64,000 bases of DNA from Caulobacter hibisci. Lineage in GTDB: Bacteria > Pseudomonadota > Alphaproteobacteria > Caulobacterales > Caulobacteraceae. How positions within the stretch are numbered: the first letter of the stretch is position 1; each line of letters opens with the position of its first letter. This document shows, one piece after another, positions 56,516 through 64,000 of this stretch. Position numbers and translations under genes: made by a program. The stretch spans positions 124,001-188,000 of the forward strand of contig NZ_JADWOX010000001.1 of the NCBI RefSeq assembly GCF_016135805.1, in the 5' to 3' direction. The notes below the pieces were generated by a model. It was not told the origin of the DNA. It saw only the letters and a program-made list of their open reading frames with translations, and made no database searches.

Positions 56516-56703
56516 GGGGGCGGGTCCGCCTCGTGTGGCTGTTATTGGTGAATCCTAACCCCGCATCGCCCTATCTCCCAAGCGCGCACAATTGTGGGGC
56601 GACCGGCCGAATCCAGCTTCTTGTGGACGGAAACGGATTCGTAAGCGGGTTGGTTCAGGGTGGCACAGAATGCCTTTGCGGACAGAAGGTCCGGGAGTTC
56701 CAC

Positions 56704-57552
56704 ATGTCTCAGACGGCGTCCGCGGACGCTTCTTTGCCGGCCGAAGACCTCGCCGAAAGCGGGGCTGGGGCTGATTCGCGCCAGCCGCAGAGGCCCGCCG
56801 AGGGGCCGACCGCGACGTTTCGCCGCGCGGCCGCGCGCGCTCGCCGCAAGGCGGCCCTCGACGATCAGAAGCGTTCTTTCCTGCGCATGGTCAGCCACGA
56901 GCTGCGCACGCCGCTCAACGCCGTCATCGGTTTTTCCGAGATCCTGGCCAGCGAGCTCTACGGTCCGCTGGGCGCGCCGCAGTACAAGGAATACGCCAAG
57001 CTGGTGCATGAGAGCGGCCTGAAGCTGCTCAAGCTGGTCAACCAGATCGTCGAGATCGCCCGCCTCGAAGGCCACGTCACCGACCTCGACGTCGCCGCCG
57101 AACCGCTGGACGAGGCGGTGGAAGACGTCATGGCCCAATTGCGCACCGAGTGCGAAACGCGCGGCGTGGTGCTCAGCGCGCCCGACCTCGTGGGCATGCC
57201 CGCCGTGCTGGCCGACCGCCGTGGCCTGCGCACCATCCTGTCGAACCTGCTGCACAACGCCGTCTCCCACTCGCCCTCGGGCGGGGTGGTGACCATCGAG
57301 GCCCAGCACGCCGGCGGCGGTCTGGTCGAGATCTCGATCCGCGACCAGGGCGAAGGCGTGGAGGCGGCGGACCTGCCGCGCCTGCTGAAGCCGTTCGAGC
57401 AGGCCGGCACCTCCCTGACCCGCAGCGGCGAAGGGGCGGGCCTGGGCCTGCCGATCGTCGACCTGCTGGCGCGGGCCATGAACGGGGCGCTGCGGCTGAA
57501 GTCGGCGCCCGGGTCGGGCCTGACCGCGATCGTAAGCCTGCCGGCGGCCTGA
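56704..57552 (+). CDS. soluble histidine kinase divergent from divJ
   Basis: The 282-residue product has a short basic N terminus (FRRAAARARRKAALDDQKR), an H-box FLRMVSHELRTPLNAVIGFSEIL (His about residue 65), and ATPase motifs LLHNAVSHSP, IRDQGEGVEAADLP and GAGLGLPIVDLLA. There is no membrane segment and no input domain, so it is cytoplasmic. The HisKA domain belongs to the DivJ/PleC group, which suggests a role in the same phosphorelay, but that is inference. GGGAG lies 6 nt before the start. sufE follows 41 nt downstream. Confidence 0.9.
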   Translation: MSQTASADASLPAEDLAESGAGADSRQPQRPAEGPTATFRRAAARARRKAALDDQKRSFLRMVSHELRTPLNAVIGFSEILASELYGPLGAPQYKEYAKLVHESGLKLLKLVNQIVEIARLEGHVTDLDVAAEPLDEAVEDVMAQLRTECETRGVVLSAPDLVGMPAVLADRRGLRTILSNLLHNAVSHSPSGGVVTIEAQHAGGGLVEISIRDQGEGVEAADLPRLLKPFEQAGTSLTRSGEGAGLGLPIVDLLARAMNGALRLKSAPGSGLTAIVSLPAA

Positions 57553-57593
57553 TACGCTTGCATCACGGGCGTGGCCCGCCTACACGCCGCGCC

Positions 57594-58022
57594 ATGAGCA
57601 CCAGCCCCAACGCCGCCCTCGACGAACTAGCCGACGAGTTCGAACTGCTCGGCGACTGGGAAGAGCGCTATCGCTACGTCATCGAGCTGGGCAAGGACCT
57701 TGAGCCGCTGACGACCGCGGAGCATTCCGAGGACAACAAGGTGCGCGGCTGCGCCAGCCAGGTCTGGCTGGTGACCGAACCGCAAGGCGACGGCACGATC
57801 CGCTTTCGCGGCGACAGCGACGCCCACATCGTCAGCGGGCTGATCGCCATCGTGCTGCGGCTCTATTCCGGCGCGGCGGCCGGCGACATCGTCGCCTTCG
57901 ACGCCGCGGCGGCCATGGCGCGCCTGGGCCTGTCGGAGGCGCTTTCGTCGCAGCGCTCCAACGGCCTCAAGTCGATGGTCGCCCGCATCCAGCGGGACGC
58001 GGCGGCTCTGGCGGGCGCCTAG
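57594..58022 (+). CDS. sufE: SufE family sulfur acceptor
   Basis: The 142-residue product accepts persulfide sulfur from the cysteine desulfurase SufS for Fe-S cluster assembly. The active Cys lies in KVRGCASQVWLV (about residue 52), as in E. coli SufE. ELADEFELLGDWEERYRYVIELGKDL and GLSEALSSQRSNGLKSMVARI are standard. The other suf genes are not in the window. Its stop overlaps the stop of a convergent small gene. Confidence 0.95.
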   Translation: MSTSPNAALDELADEFELLGDWEERYRYVIELGKDLEPLTTAEHSEDNKVRGCASQVWLVTEPQGDGTIRFRGDSDAHIVSGLIAIVLRLYSGAAAGDIVAFDAAAAMARLGLSEALSSQRSNGLKSMVARIQRDAAALAGA

Positions 58023-58180
58023 AAGAAGCCCGCTCGATTGCCGATGAACACGATGGCCACGACGATCAGCAGAAGCTGGATCAGCCAGTTCACGGGCGAG
58101 GGAATGGGCGAGCGCTGGACGGCGTAGAGGGCCAGGCCCAGCAGCACGAGGGCGATGATGACGGTGATCAGGATGCTCAT
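58019..58180 (-). CDS. 53-residue two-helix membrane protein
   Basis: The product reads MSILITVIIALVLLGLALYAV, a short QRSPIPSP turn, then NWLIQLLLIVVAIVFIGNRAGFF. This hairpin of two membrane segments resembles the Thivi_2564-type small membrane proteins of proteobacteria. The frame is complete with normal GC3 and ends convergently with sufE (4-nt overlap). Function unknown. Confidence 0.75.
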   Translation of the reverse strand: MSILITVIIALVLLGLALYAVQRSPIPSPVNWLIQLLLIVVAIVFIGNRAGFF

Positions 58181-58257
58181 GGCGCGGTAACCCGCGTTCG
58201 GGCCGCTTGGTTCCGGCCGCGCTTGAGCCGGCCCCTCCGATCTTCTATGGCCCGCCC

Positions 58258-59226
58258 ATGACTTCGGCCTACCGCATCGCCGCCCTCTATCGCTTCGCGA
58301 CCTTCGACGACCCCGAAGCGATCCGCGCGGGCCTCGCCAAGCTGTGCTGCGGCCTGAAGGTCAAGGGCACGCTGCTGCTGGCCCGCGAGGGGATCAACGG
58401 CACGATCGCCGGAACGCCGGAAGCGATCGACACGGTCATCGCCCATATCCGCACGCTGCCGGGCTGCGAGGCCCTGGAGCTGAAGTTCGCCGACGCCGAC
58501 AGCCCGCCGTTCCATCGCCTGAAGGTCAAGGTGAAGGCCGAGATCGTCACCCTGGGCGAACCCGACCTCGACCCGGCCCACAATCACGGCGTCCACGTCG
58601 ATCCGGCCGACTGGAACGCTCTGATCGCCCAGCCCGACGTCGTAGTGATCGACACCCGCAACGGCTACGAGGTCGATTGCGGCACCTTCGAAGGCGCGAT
58701 CGATCCGGCCACGCCCAGCTTCGCCGACTTCCCCGCCTGGTTCGACGCCTTCCGCCAGACCTGGGATCCGGCCGCGCCGGCCCCCAAGGTCGCCATGTTC
58801 TGCACCGGCGGCATCCGCTGCGAGAAGTCGACGGCCCTGCTCAAGGCGCGCGGCGTCGAGGAGGTGTTCCACCTCAAGGGCGGGATCCTCAACTACCTGG
58901 AGACGGTGCCGCAAGCCGAGAGCCTGTGGCGCGGCGAGTGCTTCGTGTTCGACGAGCGGGTGGCCGTGGGCCACGGCCTTTCGGACGGCTCGCACGTGCT
59001 GTGCCGGGGTTGCCGCATGCCGGTCTCGGAAGCGGGGCGCGCCTCGCCGTTCTATGTCGAAGGGGTGTCGTGCGCGCGCTGCCACGATACGCGCAGCGAC
59101 GATCAGAAGGCCCGCTACGCCGAGCGCCAGCGTCAGGCGGCGCGGGCGATCGAGCTGGGCATCGATCATGTCGGCGCGACCCAACTTCCCAAGTCTTCAC
59201 TTCCCAAGTCTTCCGGCGAGTCCTGA
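58258..59226 (+). CDS. trhO: tRNA uridine-34 hydroxylase, rhodanese type
   Basis: The 322-residue product matches the TrhO/YceA (UPF0176) family, which makes 5-hydroxyuridine at tRNA position 34 in an oxygen-dependent way. It has the N-terminal acylphosphatase-like part (LLLAREGINGTIAGTPEAID), a rhodanese domain (VVIDTRNGYEVDCGTFEGAIDP) with active Cys in MFCTGGIRCEKS (about residue 181), and a Cys-rich end (CRGCRMPVS, CARCHD). The last residues repeat LPKSS twice, from a 15-nt tandem duplication. The start at 58258 is chosen over an upstream GTG on homology. Confidence 0.92.
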   Translation: MTSAYRIAALYRFATFDDPEAIRAGLAKLCCGLKVKGTLLLAREGINGTIAGTPEAIDTVIAHIRTLPGCEALELKFADADSPPFHRLKVKVKAEIVTLGEPDLDPAHNHGVHVDPADWNALIAQPDVVVIDTRNGYEVDCGTFEGAIDPATPSFADFPAWFDAFRQTWDPAAPAPKVAMFCTGGIRCEKSTALLKARGVEEVFHLKGGILNYLETVPQAESLWRGECFVFDERVAVGHGLSDGSHVLCRGCRMPVSEAGRASPFYVEGVSCARCHDTRSDDQKARYAERQRQAARAIELGIDHVGATQLPKSSLPKSSGES

Positions 59227-59292
59227 CGGATCGCCCCGCGCCGCACGGCGTTATTCCGGCCGAGCCCTTCCCCTCGGACACGGAGATGACCC

Positions 59293-59649
59293 ATGGTCGC
59301 CTACGACCCCACCCTGAATCCTGGCCAGACCAACGGCGCCGGCCCGGCCCGCGCTCGCCAGGGCCTGATCGACACCCTGTCGGACAAGGTCTCTACCTTC
59401 CTCGACAACCATTCCAAGCCGGCCGACCCGCAGGCCCCGGTCGCCGACTACGCCGTTGGCGGTCCGGCCAAGAAGCCGCTGACCATCGCCGGCCGCGAGA
59501 TCCAGCTGGGCGGCCGCACCGTGCCCCTGGCGGTCGCGGTGTTGGGCGGAGCGGTGCTGGCCGGGCTGCTGATCAACAAGCGCACGCGCGGCGCGGCGAT
59601 CACCGCCGCCGGTACGGCCTGGACCTTCCTGCAATCGAAGAAACCGTAA
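59293..59649 (+). CDS. single-helix membrane protein of unknown function
   Basis: The 118-residue product is soluble for about 75 residues (RARQGLIDTLSDKVSTFLDNHSKPADPQAPVADYAVGG), then has one membrane segment (VPLAVAVLGGAVLAGLLI) and a basic end (NKRTRGAAITAAGTAWTFLQSKKP). No family recognised. The layout resembles YtxH- or DUF883-type membrane-anchored stress proteins. The next gene, 76 nt downstream, is of the stress-related DUF2383 type. Confidence 0.8.
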   Translation: MVAYDPTLNPGQTNGAGPARARQGLIDTLSDKVSTFLDNHSKPADPQAPVADYAVGGPAKKPLTIAGREIQLGGRTVPLAVAVLGGAVLAGLLINKRTRGAAITAAGTAWTFLQSKKP

Positions 59650-59725
59650 GGCCCAGCTTCGAACCTTTCGCGAGGGGGCCGCGTTGCTGCGGTCCCTCCC
59701 TTCGAAACGCCACAGGAGCCCCAAC

Positions 59726-60181
59726 ATGGCCCATACGAACGAAGACCACATCAAGCTCGTCAACGGCCTGGTCGAGATCACCATCGACAGCGCCGACGGC
59801 TATGAAGCCGCCGCCAAGGACGCCGAGAGCCGCAGCTTCAAGTCGCTGTTCGAAGCCCGTGCTCAAGAGCGTCGCGGCATCGTCTCCGACCTGCAGGGCG
59901 AGGTTCGCCGCCTGGGCGGCACGCCCGACGATGACGGCAGCATCCTGGCCGCCGCCCACCGCGTGTTCCTGAACGTCCGCGACTCCCTGACCAAGGGCGA
60001 CGAGTCGGTGGTCAAGACCGTCGAGGACGGCGAGGACCACATCAAGGCCAAGTACGAGAAGGCCCTTCAGGACCTCGACGTGGATCCGCAGACCCGCAGC
60101 GCCATCGAGGCCGCCTACGCCAAGGTCAAGGCCGGCCACGACCAGATGCGCGACATCAAGAAGACCCAGCAGTCCCACTGA
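59726..60181 (+). CDS. PA2169-like four-helix-bundle protein (DUF2383)
   Basis: The 151-residue product is all-helical and ferritin-like in layout: HIKLVNGLVEITIDSADGYEAAAKDAESRSFKSLFEARAQERRGIVSDLQGEVRRLGG, then a second helical pair with the DGEDHIKAKYEKAL motif. This is the DUF2383/PA2169 family, found often near envelope-stress genes; no catalytic role is established. AGGAG lies 7 nt before the start, which removes 14 extra in-frame residues. Confidence 0.85.
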   Translation: MAHTNEDHIKLVNGLVEITIDSADGYEAAAKDAESRSFKSLFEARAQERRGIVSDLQGEVRRLGGTPDDDGSILAAAHRVFLNVRDSLTKGDESVVKTVEDGEDHIKAKYEKALQDLDVDPQTRSAIEAAYAKVKAGHDQMRDIKKTQQSH

Positions 60182-60199
60182 AAACGTGGGCTGAGCAAG

Positions 60200-60224
60200 G
60201 CGGCGGTCGAGATCTGACCGCCGC
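60200..60224. terminator. hairpin between convergent DUF2383 and DUF6456 genes
   Basis: Perfect 9-bp stem GCGGCGGTC / GACCGCCGC with a 7-nt loop. No T run, so termination strength is uncertain. Confidence 0.45.
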
Positions 60225-60230
60225 GCTGTC

Positions 60231-60926
60231 TCAAAGCATGCCGTAATGCGCCGCGAGGCGCTGCAAGGCCGCCCTCAGGGCGGCCTTGCCCGTTCTGGGC
60301 TTGAGACCGAGCATCGTCTCCGTCGCTTGCAGGGAGGCGCCGTGCAGGCAGATTGGCGACAAGATCGCCCGCTGCTCCGGCGAGAGGGCGGTCATCGCCC
60401 GGGCCATCCGCGCCTTGGCCCCGAGGGCCCGTTCGGCCGGCTCTAGGCGCGGACCGCCGCCGCGCGGCGTGGGATCCCAGTTCATGGTCAGCCGGCCCAG
60501 CAGGCCGCAGGCGTGGGCGTCGGCCGCCAGGCGTTCGCCCGCCGCGCGCTCGACGGCGCTGAGCAGGCCGCGCCGGAACAGCCAGTCCAGCGGCGCTTCT
60601 CCGAGATTGGCGCGATGGGTGGTCGCCACGCCCTCCTCGATCACCACCTTCTCCTCCTCGACCATGCCCGGACGGCCGGGTGGGGAGGGCGGCGGCGCCC
60701 AGCCCAGCCGCCAGCCGCCTTCGGGTCGGGAAACCAGCCGGCCGACCAGCTTGCGGAACGCCGCCTCGTCGAGGATCAGCATCGGCTTGCGGCCGCGGGC
60801 GAAGCGCACGGCGTAGGCCAAGCCTCGCGCCTCGATCACCGAGCCGGCCCGGGCCAGCAGGCGGGCGGCGCGGTCGGCCAGGTGCTCGGCGGCGAGATCT
60901 TGCTCCAGGACGGCGGCGGCGCTCAT
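60231..60926 (-). CDS. DUF6456 domain protein
   Basis: The 231-residue product has an N-terminal part with EARGLAYAVRFARGRKPMLILDEAAFRKLVGR and a C-terminal region that matches DUF6456 in alphaproteobacteria: NLGEAPLDWLFRRG, ERLAADAHACGLLGRLTMNWDPTPRG and a last helical DNA-binding-like segment (ALSPEQRAILSPICLHGASLQATETMLGLKPRTGKAALRAAL). That end looks like a sigma-4/HTH fold. It overlaps the upstream DnaA-like gene by 4 nt, so the two are co-translated. Function unknown. Confidence 0.82.
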   Translation of the reverse strand: MSAAAVLEQDLAAEHLADRAARLLARAGSVIEARGLAYAVRFARGRKPMLILDEAAFRKLVGRLVSRPEGGWRLGWAPPPSPPGRPGMVEEEKVVIEEGVATTHRANLGEAPLDWLFRRGLLSAVERAAGERLAADAHACGLLGRLTMNWDPTPRGGGPRLEPAERALGAKARMARAMTALSPEQRAILSPICLHGASLQATETMLGLKPRTGKAALRAALQRLAAHYGML

Positions 60927-61327
60927 CGGCCGACCCCCGCGGCATTGGCGAACAGCACGCCGGCCAGATCGGGAATGGTGTCGGGCGCCTGGCGCACGCA
61001 GGCTTCCAGGGCGGTCATCCGGGCGTCGAACATCCGGTCCTCGCGCATGTCCTCGATGCGATGGCAGGCGTGGGCGCAGGTGGTGCGGTCGCGCCCGAAC
61101 GCGAAGGCCACCCGCGCCAGCGGCCAATGGAAGATCACGTGGGCCAGGTAGATGGCGATCTGCCGCGCCCGGGCGGCGGACTTGGACGTGCGCCTGTCCG
61201 AGCTGATCTCGGTCGGAGCCACCCCGGTGGCCAGGGCCACGGCATGGGTGACGAAGGCGGCGGCCAGCCGGTCGCGACGCGGGTCGGGCGAGATCGCCCA
61301 GGCCTCCTCCAGGATTTGAGCGAGCAT
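60923..61327 (-). CDS. stand-alone DnaA domain IV-like DNA-binding protein
   Basis: The 134-residue product contains only the C-terminal DNA-binding module of DnaA: SKSAARARQIAIYLAHVIFHWPLARVAFAFGRDRTTCAHACHRIED. The RDRTTCAHACHRI stretch corresponds to the DnaA signature (DHTTVLHA..KI in DnaA itself), which contacts the DnaA box. The AAA+ domain is missing altogether. It is the first gene of a pair with the DUF6456 gene. It may bind DnaA-box-like sites as a regulator. Confidence 0.85.
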   Translation of the reverse strand: MLAQILEEAWAISPDPRRDRLAAAFVTHAVALATGVAPTEISSDRRTSKSAARARQIAIYLAHVIFHWPLARVAFAFGRDRTTCAHACHRIEDMREDRMFDARMTALEACVRQAPDTIPDLAGVLFANAAGVGR

Positions 61328-61500
61328 GGCGGTCCCTCAAGAGCGGCGCCCCCACGGCGCCCATGAGCATCAGCCTAGGCTGATATTCCTCCTGTAGGAT
61401 AACTTTCCTATATCGCGCGTCTAGTCTAAATCTAAACCCTTGATTGTATTTCTTGACAAAGTCGCCTATCCCCGTCCCGTGACGGGGATAGGCGTTCCGA

Positions 61501-62232
61501 TCACGGCTTGGCGGGCTCCGCGGGGGCGGTCGCCGCCGTCGGGTTGGGCTTGAGCAGCTCGGCCTCGATGGCGATCTTGACCTCGTCGCCGACGCCCATG
61601 GTCGAGCCGGGCTTGGGCACCCCGTAGCTGACCCCGAAGTCCGAGCGCTTGAAGCTGCCGCTCAGCGAGAAGCCGATGCGGGCGTTGGGGTCCATCGGCG
61701 GGAAGCCGGCATATCCGCCGTTGAAGCGGGCCTTCAGGGTCACCGGCTTGGTCACCCCGTGCAGGGTGAGGTCGCCGGTGACGTCGGCGGTGTCGGGGCC
61801 TGTGCTGGCCACTTTGGTCGAGCGGAAGGTGATGGCTGGATATTTGGCCGCGTCGAGCCAGTCCTTGCCCAGCAGCTCGTCGGTGAAGCCAGGCGGCGGA
61901 GCGGGCAGGGTCAGGGAGCTGGTCTTGATGCTGGCTTCGACGCTGGCGGCCTCTGGCGCCTTGGGGTCCAGGTTCAGCTTGACGTCGAAGTCGGTGAAGC
62001 GGGCCGTGTACCAGGAGAAGCCCAGGTGGTTGAGCTTGAACGACAGGTCGGCATGGGTCTTGTCCAGCACGTACTCGCCGGCCGGCAGGTCGGCGGGCGG
62101 CTCGGCGGGCGTCGGTGCGGCGGCCGTCTCGCCCGCCGGCTTGGCCGGAGCCTGAGCGGTCTTCTGGTCGGAGCAGGCCGCGAGCGCCAGCAGCAGGGCG
62201 CCGCCGATCGCGAGCTTCGAGACGTAGGACAT
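61501..62232 (-). CDS. YceI family lipoprotein
   Basis: The 243-residue product has a lipoprotein signal (LLLALAAC), a Pro/Ala-rich linker and a YceI beta-barrel domain: GEYVLDKTHADLSFKLNHLGFSWYTARFTDFD, YPAITFRSTKV, GDLTLHGVTKPVTLKARFNG and a C-terminal RSDFGVSYG. YceI proteins bind isoprenoid-type ligands in a lipocalin-like cavity. It should be anchored in the envelope. The C-terminal 20 residues are a Pro/Ala tail like the linker. Confidence 0.9.
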   Translation of the reverse strand: MSYVSKLAIGGALLLALAACSDQKTAQAPAKPAGETAAAPTPAEPPADLPAGEYVLDKTHADLSFKLNHLGFSWYTARFTDFDVKLNLDPKAPEAASVEASIKTSSLTLPAPPPGFTDELLGKDWLDAAKYPAITFRSTKVASTGPDTADVTGDLTLHGVTKPVTLKARFNGGYAGFPPMDPNARIGFSLSGSFKRSDFGVSYGVPKPGSTMGVGDEVKIAIEAELLKPNPTAATAPAEPAKP

Positions 62233-62306
62233 GAAACCTCCCTTGATGTTGGCCGGGAGGTTCGGCCCGGGGCGACGATGCGGTCAACCCCGGGACGTTG
62301 TGACGC

Positions 62307-64000
62307 TTACGACTTCTTTTTGCTCTCGGCGATCCAGGCGTCGGTGCGGGCGTCCAGCACCGCCAGGGGCGTGGAGCCGCCTAGCAGGACGAGATCGTGG
62401 AAGGCCCGCTCGTCGAACTTCGGGCCCAACTGGTCCTCGGCGCGCTTGCGCAGCTCCAGGATCTTCAGCTCGCCGATCTTGTAGGACAGGGCCTGGCCCG
62501 GCCAGGAGACGTAGCGCTTCAGCTCGACCTCGATATTGGTCGGCGACAGGGCGGTGTTGTCGGTGAAGCAGGCGCGGGCCTGATCCAGGCTCCAGCCCTT
62601 GGCGTGGATGCCGGTGTCGGCGACGAGGCGGCAGGCGCGCCACATCTCGTAGGACAGCCGGCCGAACAGCTCGTAGGGGTCGCGATAGATGCCCATCTCC
62701 TCGCCCAGCCATTCTGAATAGAGCCCCCAGCCTTCGCCGAAGGCGCTGAAATAGAGGTTCTTGCGGAACTCGGGGCCGGTCTGCTCCTGGGCCAGCGAGG
62801 TCTGGACGTGGTGGCCCGGGGCGCCCTCGTGCAGCACCAGGGCCGGCAGCTCGTAGAGCGCCCGCTGGTCGAGCTCGGAGGTGTTGATCATCAGCCCGCC
62901 GGCCCGGCCGGCCTTGGGATCTCCGCCGAAATAGCGGCCGGTTGTGTAGCCCTTTTCGATGCTGGCCGGCACTGGGCGCACGCCGTAGGTCAGGCGCGGC
63001 AGGGTTCCGAAGTGGGCCGGCAGTTGGTCGTCGGCGCGCTTGGCGATCTCGCTGGCCTTTTCCAGCAGTTGCTGGCGGCTGGTGGCGTAGAATTTCGGAT
63101 CCTTGCGCAGATAGGCCAGGAAGGCCGGCAGGTCGCCCTGGAAGCCGGCCTCTCTCATCACCGTCTCCATCCGGGCGCGGATGCGGCGCACTTCGGCCTG
63201 GCCGATCTCGTGCACCTGGTCGGGGGTCATCTCGGTGGTGGTGTAGCGCTTGACCAGGAAGGCGTAGTAGCGCTTGCCGTCGGGCAGGTCGGAGGCGGCC
63301 AGGCTCTTGGCCGCGTGCGGCACGTACTCGTCCTTCATGAAGGCGACGAAGCCAGCGCGGGCAGGTGCGACCTTGTCCCTCAGCACCGCTTCGCCCTCAG
63401 CGATCAGCGCGGCCTTGTGGTCGGCCGGCACGCTGGTGGGCAGGGCGCGTAGCGGGGCCAGCAGCGGATCCTCGGAACGCGGCGTCGCGGCGGTGCGCTG
63501 GGCGCGGTCGAGCACCGACTCGGCGGTCGAGCGGGCATGGACGAAGCCGGTGGCGATCCCGCGCCGGGCCTCGGCGATGTTGGCGGCGTACCATTCGGGC
63601 GACTGGGCCAGCAGGCCAATCCACTGCCTGGCCTCGGCCTCGTCCTTCAGGCGGACGCCGTTGGCGCGATAGAGCAGGGAGACGTCGAAGCCGCCGTCGC
63701 TACTGAACGGCATGCGGCCTTCGTCGAACGACAGGCCCACGAGCTTGTCGTCCAGGCTCCAGGCCAGGATCTGGCGGGTCAGCTTCTCGTCGTCTGTGAG
63801 GCCTGCCTCGTCGACCTTGGCCAGCAGGGCCTTGGCGTTCTCGTACTTCGCCTTGCGCGCTGCGTCGGCCTTGGGGCCGACCGGCGGCAGCCGCCAGCGG
63901 GCCTCGTCCGAAGCACCTTCCTCGTCGTCCACGGCCGAGACCGACTCGTAGGCCTTCACGGCCTGGGTCAGGCGGGCCGAGGCGCTGGCTTCGGCGGCCT
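62307..64000 (-). CDS. DUF885 family protein (truncated by window edge)
   Basis: At least 564 residues are present and the frame stays open to the window end, so the N terminus (probably with a signal peptide) is missing. The DUF885 hallmark VLHEGAPGHHVQTSLA, an HExxH-like metal motif, lies near the middle of the C-terminal half, with FGEGWGLYSEWLGEEMGIY and KRYVSWPGQALSYKIGELKILELR after it. DUF885 members look like metallopeptidases of the thermolysin-like superfamily. Most are exported. It is convergent with nothing and lies 75 nt upstream of the YceI gene on the same strand. Confidence 0.88.
   Translation of the reverse strand, partial: AAEASASARLTQAVKAYESVSAVDDEEGASDEARWRLPPVGPKADAARKAKYENAKALLAKVDEAGLTDDEKLTRQILAWSLDDKLVGLSFDEGRMPFSSDGGFDVSLLYRANGVRLKDEAEARQWIGLLAQSPEWYAANIAEARRGIATGFVHARSTAESVLDRAQRTAATPRSEDPLLAPLRALPTSVPADHKAALIAEGEAVLRDKVAPARAGFVAFMKDEYVPHAAKSLAASDLPDGKRYYAFLVKRYTTTEMTPDQVHEIGQAEVRRIRARMETVMREAGFQGDLPAFLAYLRKDPKFYATSRQQLLEKASEIAKRADDQLPAHFGTLPRLTYGVRPVPASIEKGYTTGRYFGGDPKAGRAGGLMINTSELDQRALYELPALVLHEGAPGHHVQTSLAQEQTGPEFRKNLYFSAFGEGWGLYSEWLGEEMGIYRDPYELFGRLSYEMWRACRLVADTGIHAKGWSLDQARACFTDNTALSPTNIEVELKRYVSWPGQALSYKIGELKILELRKRAEDQLGPKFDERAFHDLVLLGGSTPLAVLDARTDAWIAESKKKS

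Noticed and set aside
56661..56679. TGGCAC followed by TTGC upstream of the soluble kinase gene, resembling a sigma-54 promoter
   Set aside because: The spacer is 9 nt and not 5, so the GG and GC elements are out of phase.

Overview
The window is GC-rich, densely coded DNA from an alphaproteobacterium, most likely Caulobacter or a close relative. Four things point there: a DivJ-like kinase divergent from a second, soluble kinase; three large TonB-dependent receptors, two of the Caulobacter/Xanthomonas type; alphaproteobacterial flagellin; and UrcA-family secreted proteins. The assignment is by recognition only, because no rRNA or housekeeping marker is present. I see no tRNA, rRNA, CRISPR array, transposase or prophage gene.

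Layout. 1-9.2 kb: a secreted DUF3617 protein, rpmB, two urcA genes, a TonB receptor, a lipoprotein with a phytase-like esterase fold translationally coupled to cobT, and a DUF1328 membrane peptide. 9.4-11.7 kb: a DUF3089 hydrolase and a Tat-exported intradiol dioxygenase. 11.9-20.8 kb: a compact flagellar hook and filament set (flgD-flgE-orf-flgK-flgL, divergent from flagellin-fliD-fliS), followed by an ECF sigma gene with a consensus sigma-54 promoter and a small overlapping partner. 20.8-26.2 kb: an LprI-like protein, a FixK-like Crp/Fnr regulator, bfd and bfr behind a Fur-like box, thiE, a third urcA and suhB. 26.4-32.5 kb: ECF sigma, FecR, an STN-type TonB receptor and a secreted phosphoesterase, preceded by a Pho-box-like repeat. 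32.5-36.7 kb: glpK, glpD and a divergent DeoR/GlpR regulator. 37-47.1 kb: a galactoside locus with a TonB receptor, GH36, GH42, a secreted hydrolase and an SLC5 symporter. 47.1-53 kb: an HTH/DUF2975 pair, glpQ, small unknowns, an ABC exporter and rpmE. 54-64 kb: a rhomboid protease, divJ, a soluble histidine kinase, sufE, trhO, small unknowns, a DUF6456 gene coupled to a DnaA domain IV-like gene, a YceI lipoprotein and a truncated DUF885 gene.

How the genes work together. Two loci look like nutrient-acquisition modules. One is a cell-surface-signalling unit that may respond to phosphate limitation. The other is a galactoside unit running from outer-membrane uptake to cytoplasmic hydrolysis. 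The flagellar set carries filament and hook parts but no basal body or export genes. It may therefore be a second or alternative filament that uses a basal body encoded elsewhere, under its own sigma factor.

Several families of paired inverted intergenic repeats recur in the gaps between genes, and some enclose terminator-like hairpins. Most translational starts below were chosen from ribosome-binding sites and signal peptides, and differ from the longest open frame.
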